The position numbers and the translations under genes are program-made. The notes under the pieces were generated by a model that ran no database searches, was not told where the DNA came from, and saw nothing but the letters and a program-made list of their open reading frames with translations. This document shows, in pieces, positions 1 through 8,734 of a stretch of 55,179 bases of DNA. The DNA is from Clostridia bacterium (GTDB taxonomy: Bacteria > Bacillota > Clostridia > Oscillospirales > CAG-272). The stretch lies in assembly GCA_017505785.1 (NCBI GenBank), contig JAFVOQ010000070.1:1-55179 (forward strand). Reading direction: 5' to 3'. Within the stretch, counting starts at the first letter, position 1. The number at the start of each line of letters is the position of its first letter.

Positions 1-167
1 GGAAAGCGGTTTTTAGGTAGAAATTCTTACGAATTTCAATTTTTATGTGTGTTTTTTAGGCGGTGCTCTCGGCATTCGACGTACTTTTGTACGCCTATCA
101 TGCCGAGATCACGCCTTCCGCATCTAAATGACTCAGCCCCTCTTATTTTTTCCTCTTCCCACTCAAC
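1..167. repeat. Gene-free edge with hairpin and copy 1 of a 45 bp inverted repeat
   Basis: No gene is seen. Positions 1-15 look like the last arm of a terminator of the AAAGCGGTTTTT family that recurs at 44157 and 54771. An imperfect hairpin lies at about 69-105, with TCGGCAT pairing ATGCCGA around an inner GTAC/GTAC stem. Positions 96-140 are repeated as an exact reverse complement at 55039-55083, near the other end of the window. The repeat sits just downstream of the acyl-CoA ligase stop codon, so it may also serve in 3' end formation. Confidence 0.6.
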
Positions 168-1862
168 TTACTTCACCAAATGGCGTTTGATCTTGCGAGA
201 GGTGGTTTTTTCAAATTCGGTATCGCGGAGCGCGAGCCCCTTGATCTTCTTGAACGAGGGCAGCTTTTTGTTCAGCTCGGTGATCTTGCTGTAGATCGCC
301 TCATACATAGCAGCGGCGTCGGTCCCTTCGGGGAACAGATCCTTGTTGGGGTATACCACGGCGGTCAAAAGCACGGTTTCGCCGTCGGTATCCTTTCTGC
401 CAACCACAACGCTTTCGGCAATCTCCTCAATTTTTTCAAGGTATTCCTCGATCTCCTCGGGGAAGACGTTTTTGCCGTTTTCCAGCACAATGACCGATTT
501 GAGGCGACCCGTAATATAGATATAGCCCTCAGCGTCCATATAGCCGACGTCGCCTGTGCGGTACCAGCCGTCCTCGGTAAACGCCTTGGCGTTTTCCTCG
601 GGATTGTTGTAGTAGCCGAGCATGACGTTCTCGCCCTTGATCTGGATCTCGCCCTCCTCAAAGCCCTTGTCGTTTACGTTGCCCGTTTTTGCAATGCGTG
701 ATTTGCAGCAGGGTACGGCAGGGCCAACAGAGCCCGCCTTTGGCGCATAATAGGGCGCAACCGAAATCAGCGGTGAGCATTCGGTAATACCGTAGCCCTC
801 ACAGATCTGTATGCCAAACGCCTCAAAATTCTTTACCATTTCGGGGTTTAGGGGCGCGCCGCCGCAAATGATCTTTTCAAGGCGGCCGCCAAAGGCGGCA
901 AGCACGGAGCCAAAGAGCTTGCGGCGCAGGTCAATGCCCACTTTTCGCATGCCGTTTGAAAGCTTGATCATGTTGCGCAGCAGCTTATCCTTGCCCTTTT
1001 TGCGCGCCTCATCCCAGATCCTTTTGTACATCGTATTGACAAACAGGGGCACGAGAATCAGGCCTGTTGGCTTAAACTCGGCAAAGTTGCGCATGAGATG
1101 ACGTAGCGTGTCGTTGATGCCGATCGTAATGCCGTAGCAAAAGCTGGCAAGCATAATGGCAAGCTCATAGGTGTGGTGTAGGGGCAGAACCGAAACGGTC
1201 ACGTCGTTTTCGTTAAAGTTTACGGTCGCGCAGGCGGCATTCACGCACGCGCAAATGTTTTTTTCACACAGCATTACACACTTGCTTGACCCGGTGGTGC
1301 CCGAGGTAAAGAGCATCACGGCAAGCGATTCGGGGTCGCGGTGGGGCAGCTGATAGCCCTGCTCAAGCGATTTTTTGCCCATTTCGAGGACGGCATCAAA
1401 GGGGACGACCTTTTCCGCGGTGCAGCCCTCTGCGGGGGAGATAGGCACAAAAACGTGCAGCGTCGGGTGGTTTTCCATTACGCTCATCATTTTTTGGTTA
1501 AAGGTTGCTGCGTACACGATCGCTTCTGCATCCACGCCGGCAAGCAACCCCTCGATCTCGCCAATGGCAAGCTCCTTATCCATGGGGATAATAACGCCCC
1601 CCGAGGCAGCTACCGCGAGATAGGTGGCAACCCACTCGGGAGAGGTTTCGCCGATGACGGCAATGCGCTTGCCGGCAAGTCCCATTGCGGAAAAGCCTGC
1701 GGCTAAGGCATGCGCCTTGTATGAAAATTCGGCATAGGTAAGCGCACCAAAGGTTTTGCCGGTGGGAAAGCGAAAGGCGTTTTTCTCTCCCTTTTCTGCA
1801 AGAGAGTAGATCATATCCTTAAAGGAGCGCATGGGCGTAAAAATACGCGGTGTTTTCTTCAT
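168..1862 (-). CDS. AMP-dependent acyl-CoA synthetase/ligase (long-chain fatty acid-CoA ligase type)
   Basis: Adenylate-forming enzyme of 564 residues that activates a carboxylic acid, probably a fatty acid, with ATP and CoA. Family motifs are visible: the P-loop LFTSGTTGSSK near residue 190, GYGITECSPL in the core, and YRTGDVGYMDAEGY followed by TGR in the hinge to the C-terminal lid. Only the first two thirds of the family's usual membrane-associated features can be judged, and no signal peptide is seen. The start at 1862 is preferred because AGAGG stands 6 bases before it; an in-frame start at 1907 has no such site. It has its own strong promoter at 1946-1975 and is separated from serS by repeats, so it is probably monocistronic. 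Substrate chain length cannot be read from sequence. Confidence 0.88.
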   Translation of the reverse strand: MKKTPRIFTPMRSFKDMIYSLAEKGEKNAFRFPTGKTFGALTYAEFSYKAHALAAGFSAMGLAGKRIAVIGETSPEWVATYLAVAASGGVIIPMDKELAIGEIEGLLAGVDAEAIVYAATFNQKMMSVMENHPTLHVFVPISPAEGCTAEKVVPFDAVLEMGKKSLEQGYQLPHRDPESLAVMLFTSGTTGSSKCVMLCEKNICACVNAACATVNFNENDVTVSVLPLHHTYELAIMLASFCYGITIGINDTLRHLMRNFAEFKPTGLILVPLFVNTMYKRIWDEARKKGKDKLLRNMIKLSNGMRKVGIDLRRKLFGSVLAAFGGRLEKIICGGAPLNPEMVKNFEAFGIQICEGYGITECSPLISVAPYYAPKAGSVGPAVPCCKSRIAKTGNVNDKGFEEGEIQIKGENVMLGYYNNPEENAKAFTEDGWYRTGDVGYMDAEGYIYITGRLKSVIVLENGKNVFPEEIEEYLEKIEEIAESVVVGRKDTDGETVLLTAVVYPNKDLFPEGTDAAAMYEAIYSKITELNKKLPSFKKIKGLALRDTEFEKTTSRKIKRHLVK

Positions 1863-1945
1863 GATAATCCTCTTTTCCCGTGCTTGTTTTTTCTCCGCGA
1901 GAAGCAAAGGCTCTCACCCGTGGAGAAAGCGCACGTTCATAGTTT

Positions 1946-1975
1946 ATTATACCCCAAAAATAGCAGATCTGTCAA
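1946..1975 (-). promoter_or_regulatory. Sigma-A promoter for the acyl-CoA ligase gene
   Basis: On the minus strand a perfect TTGACA (1970-1975) and a perfect TATAAT (1946-1951) are separated by 18 bases. The position fits transcription of the ligase gene, whose start lies about 85 bases downstream. Confidence 0.85.
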
Positions 1976-2105
1976 GTAATGGAAGCGTTACAACAAAAAG
2001 CGGTTTGCAATATGGTAAAAAATGGAATTACTTTTGTAAAGGGGTTTTGCATGGGACTTTGTAAGGGGTTGTTTATTTCATTTTTTGCGGATCGCGCCGC
2101 CCGTT

Positions 2106-2256
2106 TTTGCACATCGTGGATCGCGGGAGGGGTGACCCCTCCCCTACGACCATATTTTGCATCACGCCCCGTTCCTTTGCACATCGCGGATCGCGGGAGG
2201 GGACCCGCAACGGTTTGCGGAGCAAACCTTGACGCTCGGCTTAGCCGAGCACAACT
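2106..2256. repeat. Dispersed G-rich/palindromic intergenic repeat (tandem, 70 bp period)
   Basis: Two copies of a segment beginning TTTGCACATCG and containing GGATCGCGGGAGGGG start at 2106 and 2176. The first copy is followed by its complement CCCCTCCCC, giving a hairpin. A second hairpin, GCTCGGC-TTA-GCCGAGC (2234-2250), is followed by ACAACTCCC. The same blocks recur at 38634-38690 and 45838-45858, so this is a dispersed family in this genome. No gene is supported between 1976 and 2382. Confidence 0.7.
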
Positions 2257-2279
2257 CCCGTTTAGCCTTTCAAAGGCAC

Positions 2280-2346
2280 AAAAAATATCGCTCCACCGTA
2301 GCGTGTGTTCCAAACGGAGCACATGCATGGCAGGGCGATATTTTTA
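2280..2346 (-). terminator. Long-stem terminator after the serS-linked membrane gene
   Basis: Complementary arms AAAAATATCGC (2281-2291) and GCGATATTTTT (2335-2345) enclose a second small hairpin (GTGTTCC/GGAGCAC). On the minus strand the stem is followed by a T run. It lies 37 bases past the stop of the 167-residue membrane protein and would end the parA-parB-serS transcript. Confidence 0.6.
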
Positions 2347-2382
2347 TTCATTTTTGCTTAATTTAAAAGATCAACCAAGCAC

Positions 2383-2886
2383 TCAGAGCACCGCATCTAT
2401 CATGGAAAGCACAAAGGGAATCAGCTTAATGATCAGGAGTCCAAGACCAAACGAAAGAATGGCGGTGACAATGAATTGCAACGGACCGTTTCCCTTCTTT
2501 TCAAATCGGCCCTTGGCGCGGTATTTTAGCTCCTCGGGGATATAGTAGCGCGTGTCGCACCCTTCCCCCTCCACCTTTTGAACGGTTTTTTGCAGTACCG
2601 CGTTGTGGCGCAGCTCAAAGCGGAGGAGGCAATTTCCGTCGCATCCTATCTCGGCAAGCGTTTTTGCCGTGTCGGGGGAGAGAGCCGCCGCAGAAAGCAG
2701 CGCACGCACAAGGCGTCCGGGCACACTGCGCTGGTAAAGCGTGTAGAGCGAGGCGAGCACAATACCGGCGCAAATGCCGAACACAAGAAGCGTTACCATG
2801 GTGGCATCCCCCTTGTCAAAGGAAATGTGCTCGTATCCCTTTGCCTCTATGGTAAATAAGGAGGCAAGGGAGAGGGGTGTGCTCAT
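2383..2886 (-). CDS. Small membrane protein of unknown function, coupled to serS
   Basis: A 167-residue protein that I do not recognise. It has a hydrophobic segment near residues 30-50 ([18 protein letters not shown]) and a second at the C-terminus (about 138-165), with a soluble loop between that carries several Cys residues (IGCDGNC, GEGCD). Its ATG overlaps the serS TGA in an ATGA arrangement, and GAGGAG lies 5 bases upstream inside serS, so it is translated with serS. The coupling suggests constitutive expression but gives no function. Confidence 0.75.
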   Translation of the reverse strand: MSTPLSLASLFTIEAKGYEHISFDKGDATMVTLLVFGICAGIVLASLYTLYQRSVPGRLVRALLSAAALSPDTAKTLAEIGCDGNCLLRFELRHNAVLQKTVQKVEGEGCDTRYYIPEELKYRAKGRFEKKGNGPLQFIVTAILSFGLGLLIIKLIPFVLSMIDAVL

Positions 2887-4169
2887 ACAAGCTCCTCTGC
2901 CTTGATCACGTCACAGCCCATGTAGGTGCGCAGTGCCTCGGGCACGGTAATGGAGCCGTCCTCGTTTTGGTAATTCTCAAGAATTGCCGCAACGGTGCGT
3001 CCAACTGCTACGCCGGAGCCGTTGAGGGTGTGGACCAGACGGGGCTTATCCTTGGGATTTTCGCGGAAACGGATGTTCGCGCGGCGTGCCTGATAGTCCT
3101 CAAAGTCAGAGCAGGAGGAAATTTCCACGTAGCGACCGTAGGAGGGCATAAAGACCTCAATATCATAGGTCATCGCGCTGGAAAATCCAAGGTCACCCGA
3201 GGAAAGGCGCACAACGCGGTAGGGGAGCCCCAAGCCCTGCAACACGCGCTCAGCATCATTTGTAAGCTTTTCGAGCTCCTGGTAGGAGGTTTCGGGAGTG
3301 GTAAATTTTACCAATTCTACCTTATTGAACTGGTGCTGACGGATAAGACCTCTTGTGTCGCGTCCGGCAGAGCCTGCCTCGGCACGGAAGCATGCCGAAT
3401 ATGCACAGAAGGAAAGGGGCAGCTTGGTGCCGTCAAGAATATCGTCGCGGTACATGTTAGTAACAGGCACCTCTGCGGTGGGGATGAGGAAGAAATCGTT
3501 GTTTGCCACGCGGAAGGCATCCTCCTCAAACTTCGGCAGCTGACCTGTGCCGCGCATCGAGTCGCGATTGACCATGTAGGGCGGGAAAATTTCAGTGTAA
3601 CCGTGATCGGTGTGGGTATCAAGGAAATAGTTGATCACGGCACGCTCAAGACGGGAGCCCATACCGCGATAAAAGTGGAAGCGAGCACCGGTTACCTTTG
3701 CGGCGGTGTCGGGATCCAAAATTCCAAGCTCCTTGCCAAGATCCCAGTGTGCCTTGGGCTCAAAGCCAAAGGCTTTGGGCTCGCCCCAGCGGCGAATTTC
3801 CACGTTGTCGGTGTCATCCTTACCAACGGGAACCTTTTCGTTTGGTGTGTTGGGGATCGAGAGCAGAATGGTGGAGATCTCGGCGTCAATGGCGGAAATC
3901 TTTTCGGTTTCTGCCTTTACGGTGTCGGAAAGCTTCTTCATTTCCGCAAAAATGGGTGCAACGTCCTTCCCTTCCTTTTTCAGGGCGGGAATTTGCTTGG
4001 AAATTCTGTTCTGCTCAGCCTTTTTTTGCTCGGTATCGGCAATCAGCGTGCGGCGCTCTACGTCAAGCGTGAGCAAGCGGTCGATCTCGGCGCTGTAATC
4101 CTTTTGGCGGCTGGCAAGACGTGCCTTTACAAGATCGGGATTTTCCTTAATAAATTTAATGTCTAACAT
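2883..4169 (-). CDS. serS: Serine--tRNA ligase
   Basis: Class II aminoacyl-tRNA synthetase that charges tRNA-Ser. The 428 residues have the expected order: the N-terminal antiparallel coiled coil (about 1-105, with [14 protein letters not shown] at the start) that grips the long variable arm of tRNA-Ser, then the catalytic core with TAEVPVTN and the motif 2 segment [15 protein letters not shown], and motif 3 near GSGVAVGRT. The length is typical. The start at 4169 is chosen for the conserved N-terminus and an AGAGGG upstream; longer in-frame extensions overlap parB. It follows parB by 17 bases, so it belongs to the parA-parB transcript. No T-box leader is seen. Confidence 0.97.
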   Translation of the reverse strand: MLDIKFIKENPDLVKARLASRQKDYSAEIDRLLTLDVERRTLIADTEQKKAEQNRISKQIPALKKEGKDVAPIFAEMKKLSDTVKAETEKISAIDAEISTILLSIPNTPNEKVPVGKDDTDNVEIRRWGEPKAFGFEPKAHWDLGKELGILDPDTAAKVTGARFHFYRGMGSRLERAVINYFLDTHTDHGYTEIFPPYMVNRDSMRGTGQLPKFEEDAFRVANNDFFLIPTAEVPVTNMYRDDILDGTKLPLSFCAYSACFRAEAGSAGRDTRGLIRQHQFNKVELVKFTTPETSYQELEKLTNDAERVLQGLGLPYRVVRLSSGDLGFSSAMTYDIEVFMPSYGRYVEISSCSDFEDYQARRANIRFRENPKDKPRLVHTLNGSGVAVGRTVAAILENYQNEDGSITVPEALRTYMGCDVIKAEELV

Positions 4170-4186
4170 AGTATGGCCCTCTTTTC

Positions 4187-5086
4187 TTATTGCTCCTCGA
4201 CAAACAGTCCGTCGCCGCAAAGTGCAGTCAACAGTGCTTCCATATCGGCGTTGTCTTCATAAAAGATCTCAATGGAGCGTTTTTTGTCGTTTTGTGTGAT
4301 TTTTACCTTTCTTCCAAGTGCTTCGCGCGTGCGGCGTTCCAGATCCTTCATCCATACGCGGTTTTGTGCGTGGCCGGTAATGTCGGGCAGCTCCTCACGA
4401 GGCTCGGTGTTTTCACGCTTTACCAGCATTTCCGTATCGCGCACCGACAGCTTTTTTGCCGCAATGCGCTGTGCCAACAGCGGAATCATTTCCTCGTTTT
4501 TCAGTCCCAGCAGCGCGCGTGCGTGTCCTGCGGTCAAAAAGCCCTCTTTTTCCTGCAGCATTTCAAGCACCTCATCGGGCAGATCAAGCAAGCGAAGGGT
4601 GTTTGCTACGGCAGAACGGGATTTTCCCGCAATTTTGGAGACCTCCTCTTGGGTCATGTGAAAGCGATCCATTAAGGCGTTATAGCCAAGTGCCTCCTCC
4701 ACAACGTTCAGATCCTCGCGCTGTACGTTCTCGATCAGAGCGATCTGCGCGGTTTTCATATCGTCGCCGTCAAGCACAACGGTGGGGATTTCGGTGAGGC
4801 CCGCCATTTTTGCGGCGCGCCAGCGGCGTTCGCCCGCAATGATCTCGTAAGAGCCCTCAAAATTAGGGTTGGGACGTACCAAAATAGGCTGAAGCACGCC
4901 GTAGGCGGCAATGCTGTCTGCAAGTGCCTCGAGCGCCTCGCGGTCAAATTGCTTACGGGGCTGATCGCTGCGCGGCTCAATTTCGGAAATGCGCAGCGTG
5001 GTGGCAGTTCCGTCCTTCATGCCCATGATGTTGTCGTCAAGTATGGAGTAAAAGTCTTTTCCAAGAGCACTTTGTCTTTTGGCCAT
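4187..5086 (-). CDS. parB: Chromosome partitioning protein ParB (Spo0J), CTP-dependent clamp
   Basis: A 299-residue DNA-binding CTPase that loads at parS sites, slides on DNA and stimulates ParA. The N-terminal CTP-binding domain shows GERRWRAAK (residues 85-93) and IENVQRED (118-125). A helix-turn-helix lies near residues 140-165 ([19 protein letters not shown]), and the C-terminal dimerisation part covers about 245-299. AAGGAGAGA precedes the ATG. Four parS sites lie 1.2 kb upstream, just behind parA. The short basic N-terminus probably contacts ParA. Confidence 0.95.
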   Translation of the reverse strand: MAKRQSALGKDFYSILDDNIMGMKDGTATTLRISEIEPRSDQPRKQFDREALEALADSIAAYGVLQPILVRPNPNFEGSYEIIAGERRWRAAKMAGLTEIPTVVLDGDDMKTAQIALIENVQREDLNVVEEALGYNALMDRFHMTQEEVSKIAGKSRSAVANTLRLLDLPDEVLEMLQEKEGFLTAGHARALLGLKNEEMIPLLAQRIAAKKLSVRDTEMLVKRENTEPREELPDITGHAQNRVWMKDLERRTREALGRKVKITQNDKKRSIEIFYEDNADMEALLTALCGDGLFVEEQ

Positions 5087-5163
5087 GTTGTTTCTCTCCT
5101 TTTCTTTTTATAGTCTTGTCAAATCTTCTTGTAGTGTTGACAAAAGGCTGCCGTACACCGCGT

Positions 5164-5925
5164 TTACGCGCGCTCGTGCAGCTCCTTTGCAAATTGCAGG
5201 TAATCTTGTGCGCCTTTTGCGCGTTTGTCGTGATAAATAATGGGTTTTCCAAAGCTCGGAGCCTCACAAAGACGCACGTTTCTGCCAATGGCGGTGGTAA
5301 AAACGCGGTCGCCGTAGTGCTTTTTCAGCTCTTGTTTTACCTGTACGGAAAGCGCAAGGCGCGGATTGTGCATGGTTAGCAGGATCCCTGTCATCGAAAG
5401 GCGCGGATTATAGCGTTTTTTGATGTGCCCCAGCGTGGTGGAGAGCTGTGTTAGCCCCTCGAGCGCATAGTATTCACACTGCATGGGTATCACCACACCG
5501 TCGCTTGCGGCAAGCGCGTTGATCGTAAGCATGCCAAGCGAGGGCGGACAGTCAATAATAATATAATCGTAACGGTAGCGAATGTCGGCAAGCGCGTTTT
5601 TGAGGTGCGCCTCGTCACCCTCACCGTCAAGCAGATCAAATTCAGCGCCGGCAAGTGAAATGTTGGAAGGAATGAGATCCAGCTTGCGAAATCCCGTAGG
5701 CATAACCGCATCCTCGGCGCGGCATCCGCCCACCAAAAGGTCGCGCACGGTAAAGCGCAGGCCCTTTTTACGCACGCCAACGCCGCTTGTGGCACTTCCC
5801 TGTGGGTCAAGATCGATCAAAAGGGTGTCAAAGCCCAGAAAGCCAAGGCATGCGGCAGTGTTTACGGCGGATGTTGTTTTACCAACGCCGCCCTTTTGGT
5901 TGGCAAATGCGATAATTCTGCCCAT
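5164..5925 (-). CDS. parA: Chromosome partitioning ATPase ParA (Soj)
   Basis: A 253-residue MinD/ParA-family ATPase that forms DNA-bound dimers and segregates origins together with ParB-parS. The deviant Walker A motif KGGVGKTT begins at Lys11 (signature lysine) with Lys16 in the P-loop. DLDPQGSAT and IIIDCPPSLG supply the remaining nucleotide-binding motifs. Length matches Soj. AAAGGAG lies about 12 bases before the ATG. It is first in the transcript from the promoter at 6025-6053, followed by parB and serS. Confidence 0.96.
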   Translation of the reverse strand: MGRIIAFANQKGGVGKTTSAVNTAACLGFLGFDTLLIDLDPQGSATSGVGVRKKGLRFTVRDLLVGGCRAEDAVMPTGFRKLDLIPSNISLAGAEFDLLDGEGDEAHLKNALADIRYRYDYIIIDCPPSLGMLTINALAASDGVVIPMQCEYYALEGLTQLSTTLGHIKKRYNPRLSMTGILLTMHNPRLALSVQVKQELKKHYGDRVFTTAIGRNVRLCEAPSFGKPIIYHDKRAKGAQDYLQFAKELHERA

Positions 5926-6024
5926 GGTTTTTGGCGCTCCTTTCTGCGACCGCGTTTTTGCTGTGGGTTTTGCGGGGCGGCAAGCGTTGTTCGTTGCGCG
6001 CCGCTTTCTGTGGTGTTGTGTATC

Positions 6025-6053
6025 ATTATATCATTAAAACCGCATTTTTGCAA
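6025..6053 (-). promoter_or_regulatory. Promoter of the parA-parB-serS operon
   Basis: Minus-strand TTGCAA (6048-6053) and TATAAT (6025-6030) are 17 bases apart, about 100 bases before the parA start. Confidence 0.8.
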
Positions 6054-6156
6054 CAGTATTTTACTTGTTTTTTTGATTTTTTTGCGCGCGCGAGAGAAAT
6101 AAGGAGAAAAAACGCGCCGCGCAGCACAAGGAAAAGAAAAGCCTCCTCAAAGCAGA

Positions 6157-6221
6157 ACGCAAACCGTGCAAAACAAAAACGCAAACCGTGCAAAGCAAAA
6201 CGCAAACCTCTGCCAAGAAAA
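6157..6221. repeat. 22 bp tandem repeat next to the parS array
   Basis: The unit ACGCAAACCGTGCAAAACAA plus AA occurs at 6157-6178 and again at 6179-6200 with one change, followed by a partial third copy (CGCAAACC). It lies 28 bases before the first parS site. It may be an iteron-like protein-binding array or a slippage product. Confidence 0.6.
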
Positions 6222-6248
6222 ATGCGAAAAGCGGCACGAGGGTGCGAA

Positions 6249-6264
6249 TGTTTCACGTGAAACA
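6249..6264. other. parS site 1
   Basis: Perfect 16 bp palindrome TGTTTCACGTGAAACA, differing by one base from the common B. subtilis parS TGTTCCACGTGAAACA. This is the ParB (and possibly Noc-like) loading site. Confidence 0.95.
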
Positions 6265-6284
6265 AAAAAGTGTTTGGGAAAAAG

Positions 6285-6300
6285 TGTTTCACGTGAAACA
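6285..6300. other. parS site 2
   Basis: Identical 16 bp parS palindrome. It begins a 38 bp unit that is repeated in tandem. Confidence 0.95.
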
Positions 6301-6322
6301 ATACAAATCGGCGAGCAATAAG

Positions 6323-6338
6323 TGTTTCACGTGAAACA
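6323..6338. other. parS site 3
   Basis: Identical parS palindrome exactly 38 bases after site 2. The 22 bases between sites 2 and 3 and between sites 3 and 4 differ at one position, so the pair arose by tandem duplication. Confidence 0.95.
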
Positions 6339-6360
6339 ATACAAATCAGCGAGCAATAAG

Positions 6361-6376
6361 TGTTTCACGTGAAACA
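6361..6376. other. parS site 4
   Basis: Fourth identical parS palindrome, exactly 38 bases after site 3. It ends 2 bases before the stop codon of the Noc-like gene, so the array sits directly behind that gene and in front of the parA promoter. Confidence 0.95.
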
Positions 6377-6378
6377 AA

Positions 6379-7464
6379 TCACCCCTTTTTGGGGATCCGA
6401 ATGAGGATGTTTGCGAAATCCTCGTCTTCCTCTTTGTGATATTCGGCACTAACCCCGGTCTTTTCAAAAATGCCTAAGGTGCGCTCAATGGAATTGTATA
6501 ACGGCTTAAGATCGCGCAGTGCAAACTTTCGCGGTGTGACGCCTGACCCTTGCGTGCTTCGGATTGGTTTCTTTGGCAACAACGGTTCGTTTCTCTGCGC
6601 CTGCATTTGACCTGTATGGGCTTGGCTTGCAATGCTCGCCGGGTCGCTGTCATGCGGCAGCTGCTTGTCCTCAAAAGCCTCATTTGTGGCGGATTTTGCC
6701 TGTATTGGCGCAAAAAACGCCTGTTTTTCTTCGATAATGGCAGATTTTTGGGGGAAACTATCGCCCTCCGCGTTGGCTTTTGCCGCGGCGTTGCCGCCCA
6801 AATATTGATTCACCAGGGCTTCTGTGCTTGCCACATTGCGGCTTTCCTTTTGCGCTTTGGCAATCACCTCAAGGCGCATAACGGGGTCTGAAATGCGTAA
6901 AAAAGCGCGCGCATGACGCTCGGAGAGTCCACCTGCCACAATAATGCGGCGCTCCTCGGGTGTGAGCTTTAGCAAGCGCAGCTTGTTGGCAATGGCGGAT
7001 TGCGAGAGCCCCATTCTTCTGGCAATCTCATCTTGCGTCATGTGATATTCCTCTATAAGGCGCAAAAACGCCTCTGAAAGGGCAAAAAAGTGCAGATTTT
7101 CGCTTCTGAGCTGTAAAATTGCCGCCATTTGCAGACATTTTGGGTCACTTGGCGGCAATACAAGACAGGGGAGCTTGTCCACACCTGCGAGGGCTGCTGC
7201 GCGAAAGCGCCGTTCCCCGTCTATCAGCTCATATACGGGGTAACCGTCCTTTTGTGTGGATAATTTCACTAAGATCGGCTCTAAAATGCCGTATTTTCTG
7301 ATCGAAGCGGCAAGTCTGATGATCGTGTTTTGCTCGTTTTTGGGATGTTGTGGTGCGCTTTGGACAAGAATTTGTTCGGCGGCGAGAAGAATTGGCGTTT
7401 CAACCGCAGATCCTCTGCCAAAATGGAATGCTGTTGTGGGTGTGTTGCTGTATAAACTCTTCAT
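6379..7464 (-). CDS. noc: ParB-family nucleoid occlusion protein (Noc-like)
   Basis: A 361-residue ParB paralogue. The CTP-binding box GERRFRAA lies at residues 83-90; the usual ENxQRE segment is replaced by QLRSENLHF (118-126), a form common in clostridial Noc-like proteins. A helix-turn-helix follows at about 142-165 (MTQDEIARRMGLSQSAIAN). Residues 230-310 form a Gln/Pro/Ala-rich low-complexity linker before a short acidic/basic C-terminus. By analogy with Noc it would link DNA to the membrane and prevent septation over the nucleoid, but the N-terminus (MKSLYSNTPTTAFHF) is only weakly amphipathic. GGTGGAGG precedes the ATG. It could also be a second partition ParB. Confidence 0.8.
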   Translation of the reverse strand: MKSLYSNTPTTAFHFGRGSAVETPILLAAEQILVQSAPQHPKNEQNTIIRLAASIRKYGILEPILVKLSTQKDGYPVYELIDGERRFRAAALAGVDKLPCLVLPPSDPKCLQMAAILQLRSENLHFFALSEAFLRLIEEYHMTQDEIARRMGLSQSAIANKLRLLKLTPEERRIIVAGGLSERHARAFLRISDPVMRLEVIAKAQKESRNVASTEALVNQYLGGNAAAKANAEGDSFPQKSAIIEEKQAFFAPIQAKSATNEAFEDKQLPHDSDPASIASQAHTGQMQAQRNEPLLPKKPIRSTQGSGVTPRKFALRDLKPLYNSIERTLGIFEKTGVSAEYHKEEDEDFANILIRIPKKG

Positions 7465-7647
7465 TTTTAACCTCCACCTTGAATTTTAGGGTCAAATGTA
7501 TGATATCACAGGTGCATAGGCGAAAAATGTCACAATATAATGGAAAAATATGGAAATTATAAACAAAAAGCAGAGCGCAAGGGGAAATACCCGATATTGT
7601 GACAAGTAGATTGTGAAGATGAAGAAAAAGAGCTTCTTACTAAAACC
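7465..7647 (-). promoter_or_regulatory. AT-rich leader upstream of the Noc-like gene
   Basis: This stretch is AT-rich and carries no gene. A TATAAT on the minus strand (7551-7556 region) and a TTGTGACA further downstream are possible promoter elements, but no pair has consensus spacing. A promoter for noc is expected here and not clearly resolved. Confidence 0.35.
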
Positions 7648-7694
7648 AAAGGGGCTATCTCAAATGCCTTGGCGTTTGAGATAGCCCCTTTTTG
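7648..7694. terminator. Bidirectional-looking terminator after rsmG
   Basis: A 21 bp near-perfect stem (AAAGGGGCTATCTCAAA paired with TTTGAGATAGCCCCTTT) with a 2-base loop, flanked by T runs. It lies 42 bases beyond the rsmG stop. A related hairpin with the same AAGGGGCT and CAAATG/GGCGTTT blocks occurs at 24820-24868. Confidence 0.8.
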
Positions 7695-7735
7695 TTCTTT
7701 TAGAGCGGATTACTTGTCTAAAGCTTGCAAAAGGC

Positions 7736-8467
7736 TTAAAGCGGTTTTTTGAGAATACGCGCATAGGGGCGCGGAAGATCGGCGGGGGTGGGCTTTACCT
7801 TTTTGATCTCGATCAGCAAGCGTTCATCGCCCTCCCCTTCCCCAACAAGCGTGATGCTCTTGGTGTGAACAACACTGCCGCCAAGACGGGTAATGGCACG
7901 CTCGGCTGCGGCAAGCTCCTCGTTGCCCCGCTTTGCCTTCATGGCAACAAAGCTGCCGCCAAGACAAACAAACGGCAAGCAGAGCTCGGCAAGCACGGGC
8001 AATGCCGCTACGGCGCGTGCGGTTACAATATCATACTGCGCTCGGTGGGCAGGATCGTGCCCCAGCTCCTCGGCACGTGCCGCAATGGCGGTAAAACGGG
8101 GGAGTGCGAGGTGATTGGCGGTGCTTTGCACGTAATGGATGCGTTTTTCCGTGCTATCCAGTGCTGTAACGGCAAGATCGGGGCGAAAAATGCCCACGGG
8201 CAGGCAAGGGAAGCCTGCACCGCACCCAACGTCAAGCATTTTGGCGTTTTGCGGCAAAAAAGGCTCCACGGTAAGGCTATCAAGGAAATGGCGGACAATG
8301 ATTGCCCGTTCCTCCTTAATGGCGGTCAAATTCATGCTTTTGCCAACCTCGAGCATATGCTGCATGAGGAAATAGAGCTTCCTTGACTTCTCGGTATCGG
8401 CAAGGTGTGAAAACCCGTTATCTGCCATAACGGTATTTAAAAAGTCGTTAAATTCAGTAAAATCCAT
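7736..8467 (-). CDS. rsmG: 16S rRNA (guanine(527)-N(7))-methyltransferase
   Basis: A 243-residue SAM-dependent methyltransferase that modifies G527 of 16S rRNA, formerly GidB. The SAM-binding motif MLDVGCGAGFP is at residues 77-87, followed by VTALDSTEKRIHYVQ, and the family segment KSMNLTAI at 43-50. Length is typical. AAGGAG lies 12 bases before the ATG. The order mnmG-rsmG-noc-parA-parB is the conserved origin-side order of Bacillota. Confidence 0.95.
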   Translation of the reverse strand: MDFTEFNDFLNTVMADNGFSHLADTEKSRKLYFLMQHMLEVGKSMNLTAIKEERAIIVRHFLDSLTVEPFLPQNAKMLDVGCGAGFPCLPVGIFRPDLAVTALDSTEKRIHYVQSTANHLALPRFTAIAARAEELGHDPAHRAQYDIVTARAVAALPVLAELCLPFVCLGGSFVAMKAKRGNEELAAAERAITRLGGSVVHTKSITLVGEGEGDERLLIEIKKVKPTPADLPRPYARILKKPL

Positions 8468-8692
8468 TTGAGTAAAAAGCTCCTTGAACGTTCGGTATTT
8501 TACAGTTCTGATTTTGTGTCGGAGAAAAGGTGCAGTGGGTGCGATTCGGGGGAATAGTGCCCTTAAACCCTTACATGACGTGCAAATTGACGCTTGTCCG
8601 CGTGTTTTTTTGTGCCAAGCGGCTTGAAAAAACGGGAAAACACCGTTTTAACGCATGTTTAACGGCGGCAAGGGTGCACAAATGTACGCTGA

Positions 8693-8734
8693 TGCACGCT
8701 TCTTAGTGCACGTTTCTTAGTGCGCGTTTCTTAT
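8693..8734. repeat. 14 bp tandem repeat overlapping the mnmG stop
   Basis: Three copies of TGCACGYTTCTTAG (8693, 8707, 8721; the last is TGCGCGTTTCTTAT). The third copy contains the mnmG stop codon (8731-8733). The rest of the 8468-8730 gap shows no gene and no clear terminator. Confidence 0.7.

Noticed and set aside
1979-2545. Plus-strand open frame of 188 codons over the repeat block
   Set aside because: It runs through dispersed repeats and into the antisense of a real gene.
2877-4166. Long plus-strand open frame of 429 codons opposite serS
   Set aside because: It mirrors the codon structure of serS, has no ribosome-binding site and no recognisable protein features.
4170-4186. T-box leader for serS (and for aspS)
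   Set aside because: serS follows parB by 17 bases and aspS follows its upstream gene closely; there is no room and no T-box sequence.
6285-6376. Regular 38 bp repeats resembling a small CRISPR array
   Set aside because: The repeated core is the parS palindrome, the intervening DNA is the same in each unit rather than unique spacers, and no cas gene is near.
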